Source of the DNA: Thamnidium elegans
Taxonomy: Eukaryota > Mucoromycota > Mucoromycetes > Mucorales > Mucoraceae
Direction: 5' to 3'
Length of the DNA stretch: 64,000 nucleotides
NCBI GenBank assembly: GCA_025201345.1
Contig: JAIXMG010000007.1
Coordinates: 930,001-994,000, forward strand
The notes beneath the pieces were generated by a model that saw only the letters and a program-made list of their open reading frames with translations, was not told the origin of the DNA and searched no databases. This document shows, piece by piece, positions 43,898 to 54,703 of this stretch. Position 1 is the stretch's first letter; each line of letters begins with the position of its first letter. Both the position numbers and the translations under genes were made by a program.

Positions 43898-45079
43898 CAC
43901 CTAGGCTAAATAAAACCGTTATTTTTTTAAATCAGGCGAACAGTCGCTCCTTAGCGAATAAACGTTTATTTTTTAGTAACTGTTTACCTCTCAGCGACTA
44001 GCCGCTCAATTTAAGATGGATAAAGCGAACAAAAATAAAAATAAAACTGAATTTTAAAAAAAAAAGGTGCTCTATCCGTTCTACTTACTGTATCCGCTGT
44101 ATCCGCGTAAATGGATTTTTAAAAAAAATGTGCTATCCGCTCAGAACCAGCGAACTCACTCAGACGTGGGCGAATCCGCTTTAGAAAGGTATATCCGCTC
44201 AAGAGAAGTATATGGCAATTTATCTACTCGCTTAGTTCACGAATGAAAAAAAAAAGAAACTGATTTAAAAAAAGTAATTTTGTTGAAAAGAAAAAAAATC
44301 ACTCGCTGGTAAAAAAAAAAAAAGAGAGAAGCGATTATCTATAAGAATAAGTCTAAAAAGGTCTGCTACTGTTAGGTATTTAAGTCTATTTATCTTGCCA
44401 AGCCTTTTATGTTGTATTAACAGTGACATCATTTTATTTATTTATGTAAACAGTAACTTTATTCGTTGAAGAAAAGCTATACATACACTACAGAATTAAG
44501 TATATATCATCATGTTATATTTTTTTCTAAGTAGTGGCTGGCCTACTACTACTCAGCCTTCCTTTTTTTTTTTTTTTTTTTTTTTGGTTCATTAGTGCAA
44601 TAATGGAAAGGTTAAAAATAAACAAAGTGTTAGAGACAGTATAAAAAGAAACATTAAAGTTGCCAAAGTCGATCAAAGATCTTAATGCCGATCATTGTCA
44701 ACACATTAGTTACGGAACCGAGGCTGTTAATATTACAAAGGACTGTAGTAGTTGTTTTCGAATACTTTTTTTTCGATTTTTTTTTTTTACGTACGAAGGA
44801 GTATTCTTGGAGACTTTATATATATATATTATAAACAAGGTGTTACAGACTAAATTAAAATAGGAATTAAAGCTACGGAAGTTAACCAAAAGGCCTTAAT
44901 GCTAATCTCGATCTACACATTAGTCAAGGGATCAATGTTATTACTACTACAAATGTTAGTAGTAGTGGTTGCTTTCAAATGGTTTATTTCCCCTTTATAT
45001 AGAGAATTTTTCAATCCTGGTAAACATTTGAAATGCTTTTTTTTAGAACTAAAAAAAGGTACATTATTGGTGCGTACCC

Positions 45080-45111
<32 letters not shown>

Positions 45112-45305
45112 TCTCGGTAAATGCCGTTATGGAGCAATGTAAAAACTAGTGGTAAGTACGAGCTTTAAACAGTGTATATATTCGAAAGCATTTTATTAAT
45201 CTATATATGATGACTTTGGGCTAGAAGAAGTTCAAGGGGTAAGTATAGATGTAATGGATGAAGAAGTTGCTAAAGATGATGATTCAGTTGATCAAATGAT
45301 CTAAG

Positions 45306-45721
45306 TGATATATACAGACTATATATCCCTCTTCATCTTCGATATTATTACGATATAGCACATCAAAACTAAACATTATTAATCATAGACGATTAATAAT
45401 ACAATTTGAATTATCCTAAACAATCATCCACTATTATTATCAATGACAGGGCAACTGCCATTTAATAATAAGAACTACCAATTAAACACAATGCATAAAT
45501 GCTTAAACCAATCCAGATAACAAACCAATCGGATTATCAATAAGGATTAACCATAATCCTTATGATATTTAAAACTGACTTTTATTACTCTACAATTAGA
45601 ATGGCTAATTGTATAACCCCTTTAGTATAAATACATCCTTCTTTTTCATCTAAAATAAAAACAATCACAATTAAGACTTTTATCAATACTTTAAAGGACT
45701 TATTTTCTATTGTATATTTCA
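45306..45721 (+). mobile_element. Solo LTR, family alpha, copy 3
   Basis: 416 bp with TG...CA ends and an exact duplication CTAAG (45301-45305 and 45722-45726), nested in E3. Confidence 0.92.
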
Positions 45722-46076
45722 CTAAGGAACGACAAGAAAAATTGTTGCAAAACATAATATGAAAATTGATTCTTTGCAAAGGAGAAGATAAAAAGACCAA
45801 ATTTTAAGTAAAAAGACTGTGTTATAAACTAAGACAAAAAAAGAAAACTAAAAGTCTTTTTTTTTTTTCTTCCCGTTTTCTTTTCTTCCTTTCACTTCTT
45901 TTTTTTTTTCTTCATAATAATAAATGTTTTTTTAAAAAAATATCTTCGAAGCATTGCTTCCTATTCGTATGTATTATACCATATTAATCTATTAAGCTGT
46001 ATTGTCCATATATGTATATCATCTTAAATTGTTTTTAAATAAACAAACGTATACAGTTTTTTCTAGTCATCGGTAA

Positions 46077-46573
46077 TGTCATGAACTTATCCTGCTAAAT
46101 TCCCGTTTCCTGATCTAGACAATATCTCAAACCTATACCCGAATTTCTGTCTCACTCAATTACTGCTTTTGTTCTATCTTGTACCCGATCTGTTTCCCCG
46201 ACCATGTCCTACTCAACCAACTCCATCAATTATTAATCCAGCCTGAATCAGCCTATCCCCGTTCTGCTATTACTCATGAATCATACTTAACCCTCGCAAT
46301 CCATCTCAATCAACATCTGCCTGTTCCGAATCATTCCTTGTTACATCGAAATTAATTATTATTAGTAATGTATAGTTAAACCTGTCACAATTCATGTCAG
46401 CTACATTTAGTATAAAAGGACATGAATTTGTTTAGTTAAAGAATTCTTTATTCAGGATCTTATCATCTTTTCCCCCTTTCCCTTTCTTTTGAATAAATAC
46501 TTATTTTAAACATAACATTTATTTACTACCAAGTTATCTTCCGCACCAGTTTCTCTTGCGCACGTCCGTGACA
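46077..46573 (+). mobile_element. Solo LTR, family delta
   Basis: 497 bp, TGTCATGAAC...GTCCGTGACA. The flanks GGTAA (46072-46076) and GATAA (46574-46578) match at 4 of 5 bases. A TAGTATAAAAGGAC box (about 46408) and GAATAAATAC (about 46490) give plus orientation. It is richer in C than its surroundings. Confidence 0.78.
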
Positions 46574-46623
46574 GATAACTTTTTTTTTCTTTCTATATTC
46601 CCATTCTAATTTTATTTATCCTA

Positions 46624-47008
46624 GGTTTTTTTATCTCGTATACAAGCTGTATCTTCCTATAAAGGTAAGCTCTTAATTTGAATAAATATATAATTATAAT
46701 AAAAAAAACTTCTAGTTTTCTTTATCTTAGGCCTATGTAAAAGTCGTACCTTTCTCTAGTAATAACAATAATAAAATGAAAATGTATTTACTAACATTTT
46801 TTATTGTTTAGTTACATGGCTCAATACCTTGGTTATCGTAACTACATACGAAAGCTCTCATTTATTATGTCTAATTGCTGGATATTCAATCATCTTCATA
46901 ATTTATATTAGCTACTATATTCAAAAAGAAGAGTCTACCGTGACAATTTATATATCCCCATTTATTATTATACCAGTAGCATTCATATTACATATTTATT
47001 TATTTTAA
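46624..47008 (+). pseudogene. Spliced gene fragment with two membrane helices inside E3
   Basis: Three exon-like blocks separated by GT-AG introns: 46624-46662 (VFLSRIQAVSSYK), about 46730-46775 (AYVKVVPFSSNNNN) and 46812-47008, which reads TWLNTLVIVTTYESSHLLCL then IAGYSIIFIIYISYYI and ISPFIIIPVAFILHIYLF and a stop. The two hydrophobic segments joined by a short loop recall the N-terminal hairpin of Lunapark-type ER proteins, but that is a weak likeness. I infer a host gene fragment carried by the transposon. Confidence 0.35.
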
Positions 47009-47268
47009 AACTTTTATAATAAAACCGTTTCTAAATCCTAATATTATACGGCCATCGTACTATTTAAAAAAGCATTCTATTTCTAAAAAAAAAAAAAAGC
47101 AACGCCTTTTAAATGCTCCATCCGCCCTGTTCGCCCTGTTTACTCCGCTCGCCCCGTTTACTCCGATTTGCCTCATCCGCTTCATCCGCTTAAAAAAAAA
47201 TGGTCGCGCGAATCCATTAACTGTTTACTCAATTTAAGCGGATGAAACGAATTTTTTCAGCCTAGGTG

Positions 47269-47451
47269 GAAGATTGGGTACCAGAAGAAGGAAGCAATAA
47301 TCCGGATGAAGGTCTTACACTTGCATCATCCTTCCAACCATCTTCTGTTAGTGACAGTATTTTAGATATTCCCGTTAACGAAGAGCAAGATCTTACTACT
47401 ACTACTATCCCTACTCGTCATAATACTAGACGTAGTAGAAGCAGACGTTAA
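47269..47451 (+). pseudogene. C-terminal gene fragment, acidic with basic tail
   Basis: Continues from the right end of E3: EDWVPEEGSNNPDEGLTLAS ... IPVNEEQDLTTTTIPTRHNT and RRSRSRR, then stop. The start inside the transposon end is not real. The parent protein is unknown. Confidence 0.35.
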
Positions 47452-48094
47452 GATATTATCCATCTTTTTTTTTAATAAATGATTTTTTACAGTTACTTTA
47501 TATTATTATACAAACACTTCTTAAAATGAATATAGACCATAAACCTGTTAATACTTAATGTAACAGATTTAGCAGTGTAGCGTCTCATCATATGTAGTAT
47601 TATCATAGGTATATTTTTTAGCGTTATTCACGAGTAGCGCACCTAAATCAAACAATAGCGCATAGTAAAATGTAGCTTATCAAAATCTCTACTAACCTTA
47701 TTCTAGTAAAGGACTATTTAGTATAGAACTGCAATCCATATAAACTATTATACGTTTACCATAGCTCACTTATATTATCTTCTAATGCGAGCTTAACATC
47801 CATTATAGACACTCAATTAGCCCGTCTACTATTTTATCTGATAAACTGTTATATAAAATATCAATTTAAACTTGATTCGGCAATCAAATTTGTAAATAAT
47901 ATACCTTGCCTAACCTAATAGTGGTCGCTACCACTATGTTTTCAGCATTACATCGTATATTATACGAGTTTGCGATTGCAATTCGCTATTAAACTGTTTG
48001 AAATGTTCTGAGCGACGTTAGGTATTACATCTAGCTATTGTCACAAAAGATGAGAGCTTATCCATGCGTGATTTGCAAGTTATAGCCTGATATA
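47452..48094. other. AT-rich spacer, nothing supported
   Basis: No open frame, repeat or RNA gene that I can support. Confidence 0.55.
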
Positions 48095-49729
48095 CAGTGA
48101 CTCACAAAACTGTCCCAATGTTTGGACATTTTTTTTAAACGATAAACCAGTATATATAATTGGCATATAAAGTATCTTTTGTTATACCTTGTTCGATAGA
48201 GAAAACTGTCCTCTTTCTGAAAAAGTACTTATGTTGTATAAATAAGGTCACGTGAGATGATTTAAACGCAGCTAAAGTTAAACTATTTATTGGGACAGTT
48301 TTGTGAGGAAGCGGCAAATTTTGAATTCTGAAAAAAATAATACCATAACTTTAACAGAAAGTACGTTTGCCTTATAAACTACAACCTATTCCGTTTGGTG
48401 AGCATTAAATTCTTAAAGTAAGTAAAAAAAACCGTGCAAGATCATTATGAAACAGTTATCGAAGAACAAAAGAGACTCTGTTATTTCATTGCTCAAAAAA
48501 GGCAATTCACTTCGTCAAATTCAAAAGGAACTTAAAATTGGAAAGTCAACGGTATCTAGAATTCGTAAGGAAGCTGATTTAAATCATTCATTAGCAAAGG
48601 GGGGTCGTCCAGAACTTTTATCCGGTACTGATAAGCATTACTGTGTGCAACAAGTTACACGAAAACGAGTTAAAAATGCCGTGAAAGTCACAAAAAAATT
48701 AGAAACCGATCTAGGAATCAAGTGTAACTCGGAAACAGTTCGAAGGACACTTAGAAGTCAGGGATTAGGCGCAATTGAGAAACCAGAAAAAACATTGCTT
48801 ACGGATGGTCATGTTAAAAAAAGATTAGCATGGTGTCGTGCACACAAAGATTGGACAATTGACGACTGGAAGAGAGTTGTATGGACTGACGAGACAAAAA
48901 TCAACCGATTTAATTCTGATGGTTGTCAATGGGTTTGGATCAGAGGGAATGAGGATCTCCGGAATCACCATTGCAAACTTAAAGTCAAACATGGTGGCGG
49001 TAATATTATGCTCTGGAGTGCAATTACATACGCCGGAGTTGGCTGGATTTGTCGAATTAGTGGTAACATGGACAAAAACCTTTATAAGGAAGTTCTTAGT
49101 GATGATTTAGACAAGGCTATCGAATTTACTTGCAGCGAATTGGGATTTAGACGTGACCAAATAATTTTTCAGCAAGACAACGATCCAAAACATACCTCTA
49201 AACTGGTCGAAAACTTTCTTCAGGAACAGTCTTATAAAGCTATGGAATGGCCGCCAAACTCACCAGACTTGAATCCAATCGAAAATATGTGGTCATTATT
49301 GAAACGTAGATTAAACGATTATGATTCAGCACCGAAAGGCATGGAGGATTTAAATGAACGAGTTTCTCACGTTTGGTACAATAAAATCAAGCCAGAAGAG
49401 TGTCAAAAATGCATCGAAAGTATGCCTAAACGCATCCATGCTTGTTTAAAAGCAAAAGGAAAATGGACTAAATATTAATAGATTAATAAAATAAAAATGA
49501 TTATTTTTTTTTATATCTCACAAAACTGTCCCAATAAATAGTTTAACTTTAGCTGCGTTTAAATCATCTCACGTGACCTTATTTATACAACATAAGTACT
49601 TTTTCAGAAAGAGGACAGTTTTCTCTATCGAACAAGGTATAACAAAAGATACTTTATATGCCAATTATATATACTGGTTTATCGTTTAAAAAAAATGTCC
49701 AAACATTGGGACAGTTTTGTGAGTCACTG
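48095..49729 (+). mobile_element. Tc1/mariner element T4, complete, likely autonomous
   Basis: CAGTGACTCACAAAACTGTC (left) and its inverse at the right are flanked by TA (48093-48094 and 49730-49731). The terminal arms of about 213 bp (48095-48308 and 49517-49729) are almost perfect inverted repeats. Each arm itself begins with the outer motif CTCACAAAACTGTCCCAAT and ends with an inverted copy of it. It encodes an uninterrupted transposase. The best preserved element in the window. Confidence 0.95.
48447..49478 (+). CDS. Tc1-like transposase of T4, DD34E, intact
   Basis: 343 residues. Two helix-turn-helix regions: KGNSLRQIQKELKIGKSTVS and KCNSETVRRTLRSQGLGAIE, with GRP between them (GGRPELL). 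Catalytic motifs VVWTDETKINRFNSDG, QQDNDPKHTSK and WPPNSPDLNPIENMWS, with 34 residues between the second Asp and the Glu. The C-terminus is KAKGKWTKY. Complete and undamaged; would move the element at TA sites. Confidence 0.95.
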   Translation: MKQLSKNKRDSVISLLKKGNSLRQIQKELKIGKSTVSRIRKEADLNHSLAKGGRPELLSGTDKHYCVQQVTRKRVKNAVKVTKKLETDLGIKCNSETVRRTLRSQGLGAIEKPEKTLLTDGHVKKRLAWCRAHKDWTIDDWKRVVWTDETKINRFNSDGCQWVWIRGNEDLRNHHCKLKVKHGGGNIMLWSAITYAGVGWICRISGNMDKNLYKEVLSDDLDKAIEFTCSELGFRRDQIIFQQDNDPKHTSKLVENFLQEQSYKAMEWPPNSPDLNPIENMWSLLKRRLNDYDSAPKGMEDLNERVSHVWYNKIKPEECQKCIESMPKRIHACLKAKGKWTKY

Positions 49730-49731
49730 TA

Positions 49732-50467
49732 TACCATAATATATGCAGAATATAACTTTTACTATTTAAACTTCCGCAATTTTGATCTCCGCGGCATGAA
49801 ATTTAATTCCCAATTAGATAAAATTTTTTAAATATTATTCCCAAAATTTCAGACCTCTACTACCTCTGGTTCGGCCGTGGTTTCGTTGGACCTATCTTAA
49901 ATATTAGCGCAACCGATGACTATTGGTGTTAAAGATAAAGAACCAGTTCACAGTAAAATATAGGATGTGGTCAGCCAATGTTTTTAAACGTAATGTTTGA
50001 AGCATGGTAGCTGTAATATCTTCGCCAGGGTTATATTAGTCACAATTGGTGTCTAATGTGAAAACATTAACTATTTGGATTTACTGCTAAATACGATTCA
50101 AACTCCGAACGTTTAAGCGGATCACCAGTGTATTTACACAATATGCGTATTTCATTACACAATTAAAGTTTTTGTGCTGATAACATATATTTTCTTATAC
50201 AATTTAAATTCGAGTTTTTGCAAATTTATTGAAAAAACAATTTTTTACTAATGTAATTTATGCAAAACATAAAATAATCAGTAACAAACAAATATTTTTA
50301 CAAATTTTTAGGCTATGACTTATAATATTTAAATTTGTATTTTAACAGTAATATCGTATGATCTTGGTTTATATATGACCATTGCTGGGTCAGGAATTAT
50401 TGAGGCCGTTAAAATTTATTATAAAAGGCAATTTCCTTGTGTGCCATACTTCCAGAATCATTTTTGA
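49732..50467. other. Noncoding spacer with a repeat shared with 43150-43225
   Basis: CTTCCGCAATTTTGATCTCC and about 50 more bases (49763-49835) match 43153-43225. Otherwise AT-rich with no supported gene. Confidence 0.55.
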
Positions 50468-50616
50468 CACTATGGCGGAACTTATGGTAACAGTGCACAA
50501 TATGGTACCTATATTACCATAATTTTTATATACAGCAAATCAGATTACAGAATAACTAATATTATGGCAACTTTGTTTCCATATTGTGCACTGTTACCAT
50601 AAGTTCCGCCATAGTG
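50468..50616. mobile_element. CACTA-type MITE, 149 bp
   Basis: Inverted ends of about 38 bp: CACTATGGCGGAACTTATGG, then TAACAGTGCACAATATGG, and the reverse at 50579-50616. The ends match those of the 2.4-kb element at 36090-38474, so this is probably a short deletion derivative. The flanking 3-mers do not match. A lone left end of the same type is at 16935-16975. Confidence 0.85.
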
Positions 50617-50874
50617 ATAACTACAGAAAATAGTCTTTTTCTTTTTTTTTTTCCTTTTTTTTTCTCTCTTTATTTTTCTCTCTGTGATATTGACGATTAT
50701 GTTAATAAGAGTTAATATCAAAAAAAGAAAAATAAAGAAAATAAACGTAGATTTTATCAGACTTTAAAAAAGGATTGTTGTTTTTATTAATAAAATAATG
50801 TGTGTCTTATATACAAATAAGTTAAATAAGCGCTTATCCACTTAATATGAAACATGGACAATGTTAACCATCTA

Positions 50875-52524
50875 CAGTAGCGGCTCTATTTATACCAAGG
50901 CGAGAAATAGCGCTAAATTTAGCGCTGTTGCTAAGCACTGGTGCTTGGTTTAGCGCTAGCGCTAGATTAAGCGTTGGCGCACATTTAAAAAAACAGCATT
51001 ACGACGGTATGGAATTAATCAGGTCATGGTATAAAATATTTATTCAATAATATAATAATTATAGCACATTTTGTAATAAATATTTATATATTCAGGTATA
51101 TAAAAAAAAAGAGATTCTGAAAAAAAAAAGCGAGCATTTTTATTATTTATTTATACGTGAATGTATATATTAAGAAATGGAAGAGTATATGTGTATATTA
51201 TAGTTTGTTATTATATTTTGATACGGACAATAATAAAAAAAAAAGAAAAAAAAAAGGGAATGGACACTTGTGGAATAAGACAATACCTATAAAAAAAAAA
51301 AAGAGTCAGAATAAGCTATTATTAAGTTTGAATCAAATGAAATAATTACCTTTTAGCAAAATTTATTAAAGTAAACACCCTTTAAGCAAGCAGTAATAAA
51401 AACAATAGAATATTAGATATATGAAGTTGTCTTCATAGTTTATACTTAATAGCATTACCTGATTTCAAAGAATGAGATGAGTTACAACATGGCGAAAACC
51501 TATATAAGTAAAGTTCAAAAGAACTCTTATTTTATTTTATTAAGAAAAATTGATAAAAGAAAAAAAAAATAAAAGGAAAGGAAAAGCAATTAAAAAAAAA
51601 CGAAATATTTATACTAAAAAAAAACGAATCCCCAGTGTTATTAATCTGGGGATTCGCCGACATTATTTCAACTGTTGGTTTAATTCAAAAGACTGACTTG
51701 ATAAATAAACAAATTGGGTCGTCTAATTGGTACTATGTCATTTTGTCTTCGACAGCTTTCGATCAAGACATGTTCAAAAAATACCAGCAAGATAAACAAC
51801 TTGTAATAGTAGTGTAAATTATTTCGTTTGTCTTAAAAAAAAAAGGATATATTTTTGACTTTTAAAAAAAAGGAGCTTCTACTTCGATAGTGATTTGCAA
51901 ATTATTACGAGATAGGCTTATAAAAAAAATTCTGTATATGTACAATAAATTAGAATTACATCTTTATTATTTACCATATTTCATAGAGCTAGCAGTAGGG
52001 TCTTTTTTTATTGTTGTAACTAACGGTCGTAATATTCATTTAAAAAAGTAAAATAGTTATAAAGTAGTTGAATAGAGTGAAGCTTGAAAAAAAAAAAGCA
52101 TAGTTTATAAAGTCTTTTATTAAGCGGAAGATAAAATAACAATATGTCAAATGGTTCATAAAAAAAAAAAAATCCAGCGCTAAATTTAGCGCTAGCGCTT
52201 CACCAAGCGTTGAAATGGTTTTTTTTTCAGAAACATAATTTTTACTAGTATTTCTTTTTTATTTTATTTTATTTTTTTGTGAAAAAAAGCTAACCCTGAG
52301 CTTGAAAAGATGGGGTTCCAATTTCCAGTGATTATTTTTTTTTTCACCTGCTTAAAATTAGCGCTAGTGCTTCCCCAAGCATTCCAGTGCTTGTACAAGC
52401 ACCAGTGCTTAATATTTAGCGCTATTTCTCGCCGTGGTGTTAAGGGTGAGCTGATTTAAGGGTAGGATCGATTTAAGGGTGGATTTCCCAGGAATTTCTG
52501 CACCCTTAAGTAGAGCCGCTACTG
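50875..52524. mobile_element. TA-inserted MITE hosting CACTA element C
   Basis: Ends CAGTAGCGGCTCTA and TAGAGCCGCTACTG, flanked by TA on both sides. Without the nested CACTA element only about 105 bp remain, with three CCCTTAA motifs near the right end. It has the ends of a Tc1/mariner MITE but belongs to none of the transposase families seen here. Confidence 0.82.
50893..52439 (+). mobile_element. CACTA-type element C, non-autonomous, TSD TTA
   Basis: 1547 bp, close to B. Ends TACCAAGGCGAG (first C mutated) and CTCGCCGTGGTG, with exact duplication TTA (50890-50892 and 52440-52442). Carries the same terminal transposase exon (51640-51810; GLIQKTDLINKQ, SSNWYYVILSSTAFDQDM), here with one extra A that shifts the last codons. 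Confidence 0.88.
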
Positions 52525-52723
52525 TAATAGTGGATGAGCAATTTGGAAATATAAATAGTTTCTTTAGAAGGTCAATTGTAACAGCGGTAATACTTATTAA
52601 CTTTCTAATTGGCTTTTCTAAATAAAAGATCCAGGATAGAGGCTTGTTCATTCAAAATAATTGGGGCATTATTTATGAACCAGTTATCTGTCCTTGATAA
52701 GAATAAAAACAGTCTAATGCTTA

Positions 52724-53744
52724 TACTGTGAGGGGGAAAATGGTACCATCCAATTGAGAAATTACTTGCTTTTCCTCCCATTTTTTTTGTGCTTACTTCC
52801 AAGTTTTGTAACTAGTATCAAATCTTCAGAATTAAAGAGGCTTTCAAGTGACATAGTATTTGTAAAAGAATATTTAGTATAGTACAAAATTTAATGAATA
52901 AAGTAAAATATTGGATTTTATTAAAATAGGAAAATATCTCAATAGCGAGTTGCTCCTCCTTTGGCCTTGACCACTGCTTCAATTCGAGCTGGCATAGTGT
53001 CCATATATTTAAGACAGCCCTTTTGAGTAAATCAATACCAATACTTCTCAATTCGGTCCGCTAGTTCTTCTTTTGTCGCAGGTCTTGTTGCGTAATAGTC
53101 GATACCACACATGATCTATAAGATTTAAATCCGGATTTTGCGCAGGCCAGCCTAGCACAGTATCTACAGAGAATCTGCTCTCAATAAACCACTGTTTAGC
53201 AGTTACAGAAGTGTGCGGAATTGCTTTGTCTTGTTGGAAACGTATGGTAATCGGAGCCAGGTCAAAGTGATCAAGCGTGTCTATTAAGGATGTACCTAAA
53301 ATTTTAACGTACTCCTCTGAGTTGACAGTTCCATCTATAATTGTAGCGCCATATCCTGGTTCTTTTGCTGCCATACAGCTCCAGAAAATGACTCCTCCAC
53401 CATCTCCTTGCACATGAGGCTCCACTTGATGGAATCGTAAAGTTTCATCACCATCGGACCAATAAAAAGAATTAAAGTCAGAATCCCACATATTGACCCT
53501 AGTCTCGTCAGAAAACACCCACTGACGCCACTAATCTACTGTAAGATACCTACAATTTTTTGCCCATGCCAGACGAATGATTATGTTTCTCCTGCTAACG
53601 AAGTTAGTCTTGACCTTCCTTTTTGCCTTAAATCCCATTTGTCGGAGAGACTTTCGAATACCATTCAATGACATTTCCACCTACTCTGAACTTAAAAGTT
53701 TCTGAACACTTCGAGGATCTTCTAAAGCACCTGTTCGAAGCTGT
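52724..53744 (-). mobile_element. Tc1/mariner element T5 (DD37D), truncated
   Basis: Left end CTGTGAGGGGGAAAATGG next to TA in a beta LTR. The right end is lost where CACTA element F begins (53745). Holds a decayed transposase. Confidence 0.75.
52939..53744 (-). pseudogene. Tc1-like transposase of T5, DD37D, decayed
   Basis: Starts mid-protein (SFEQVLRTGALEDPRS-like region at the CACTA border) and has several stops (near 53690 and 53535) plus a frame change near 53045. The catalytic part is readable: WVFSDETRVNMWDSD, QQDKAIPHTS and WPAQNPDLNLIDHVW. The third catalytic residue is Asp, 37 residues after the second Asp, where relatives have Glu. The C-terminus is MPARIEAVVKAKGGATRY. Confidence 0.78.
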
Positions 53745-54703
53745 CACCTAAGCCAAAAAAATTTACTCTATCCGCTGAGATTCAGCGAGCAGTTAACGAA
53801 TCCATTTCTGAGCGAATTTTTGGATGGATAAGGTGAACTCGTTTTTCTTAACGGATCCATTTTCATTTTAACATTTTTTTTTTTTTTTTTTTTTAAGGAA
53901 CGAATTATACTGAAAGAGTGTTTTTTTACGATAGAAGGGCCATATATATTATAGTTTAATTATTGCTTTTATTAAGAAAATTAAATAAATATATACATTT
54001 ATAGTAAGGATGCTAATGGTGTAGTAAATACAATTATATGAACTGTTACAGGAGAGACCCCTGTGATTGAACGTGGTAGAGAATATAAAGAATACAGGTA
54101 ATAGAATATACAGCAGTTTAAACGATCTAAATGGGTACTTACGTATGCAGCTCCGTAAACTAAAGTATTGAACTACGGCTTTTTTTTTAAAAAAAAGGAT
54201 AAAGTCAGTAAACCGGAAGTTTTTTTTATTTATTATTGCTCATTCCAAATAAGAACTTACATTAGAGATGGGTACAACATGAGTATAGGAGACACAACCT
54301 AGTTTAAATAAAATTAGAAGGTGAATATGGAGAAAGAAAAAGTATGTTACCGATTGCCTAGAGGAAACAGTTCATGTTTGTCTATTTAAAAAAAAATTAG
54401 AATAGTGTACACAAGAATAATAGGCTTAATCGTTAATATATGGTATTATTATTATACATACAAAGAGAGATTAAAAAAAACATTTATTATTAGTAAAAAA
54501 AAAAGAAGTGAAAGAAAGAAGTAAAGAAATAGAAAAAAAAAGTGAGCAAAAGAGAGAAAGAGAAAGAAAAAGAAAAAACGAAAAAAAAAGAATTTATACT
54601 CTTTGTTTTTTTTGTCATTTTTTGTGAAACATTCTTTTTACTGAATACCAAAAAAAAAAAAAAAGAAGTCAATATCATATTATACACACATGTCAAGATC
54701 TTT

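Larger units (their letters stand above)
43898..47268. mobile_element. CACTA-type element E3, non-autonomous
   Basis: Ends CACCTAGGCTAAATAAAACC (left) and AATTTTTTCAGCCTAGGTG (right). The left 1.37 kb is nearly identical to E1 (31227-32586). It carries solo LTRs at 45306 and 46077 and an apparent intron-containing gene fragment at 46624-47008, but no transposase. Flanks share GA (2 bp) rather than the 3 bp seen for other elements here. Confidence 0.72.
50683..52724 (-). mobile_element. Solo LTR, family beta, copy 4, interrupted
   Basis: 50683-50874 and 52527-52724 are the two parts of a beta LTR (compare 18228-18770). It was split by a TA-targeting element (50875-52524), and its right end was removed by a DD37D Tc1 element. 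Copy 1 gives the empty site (ACCATCTAATAGTGG at 18412-18426). Confidence 0.85.
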
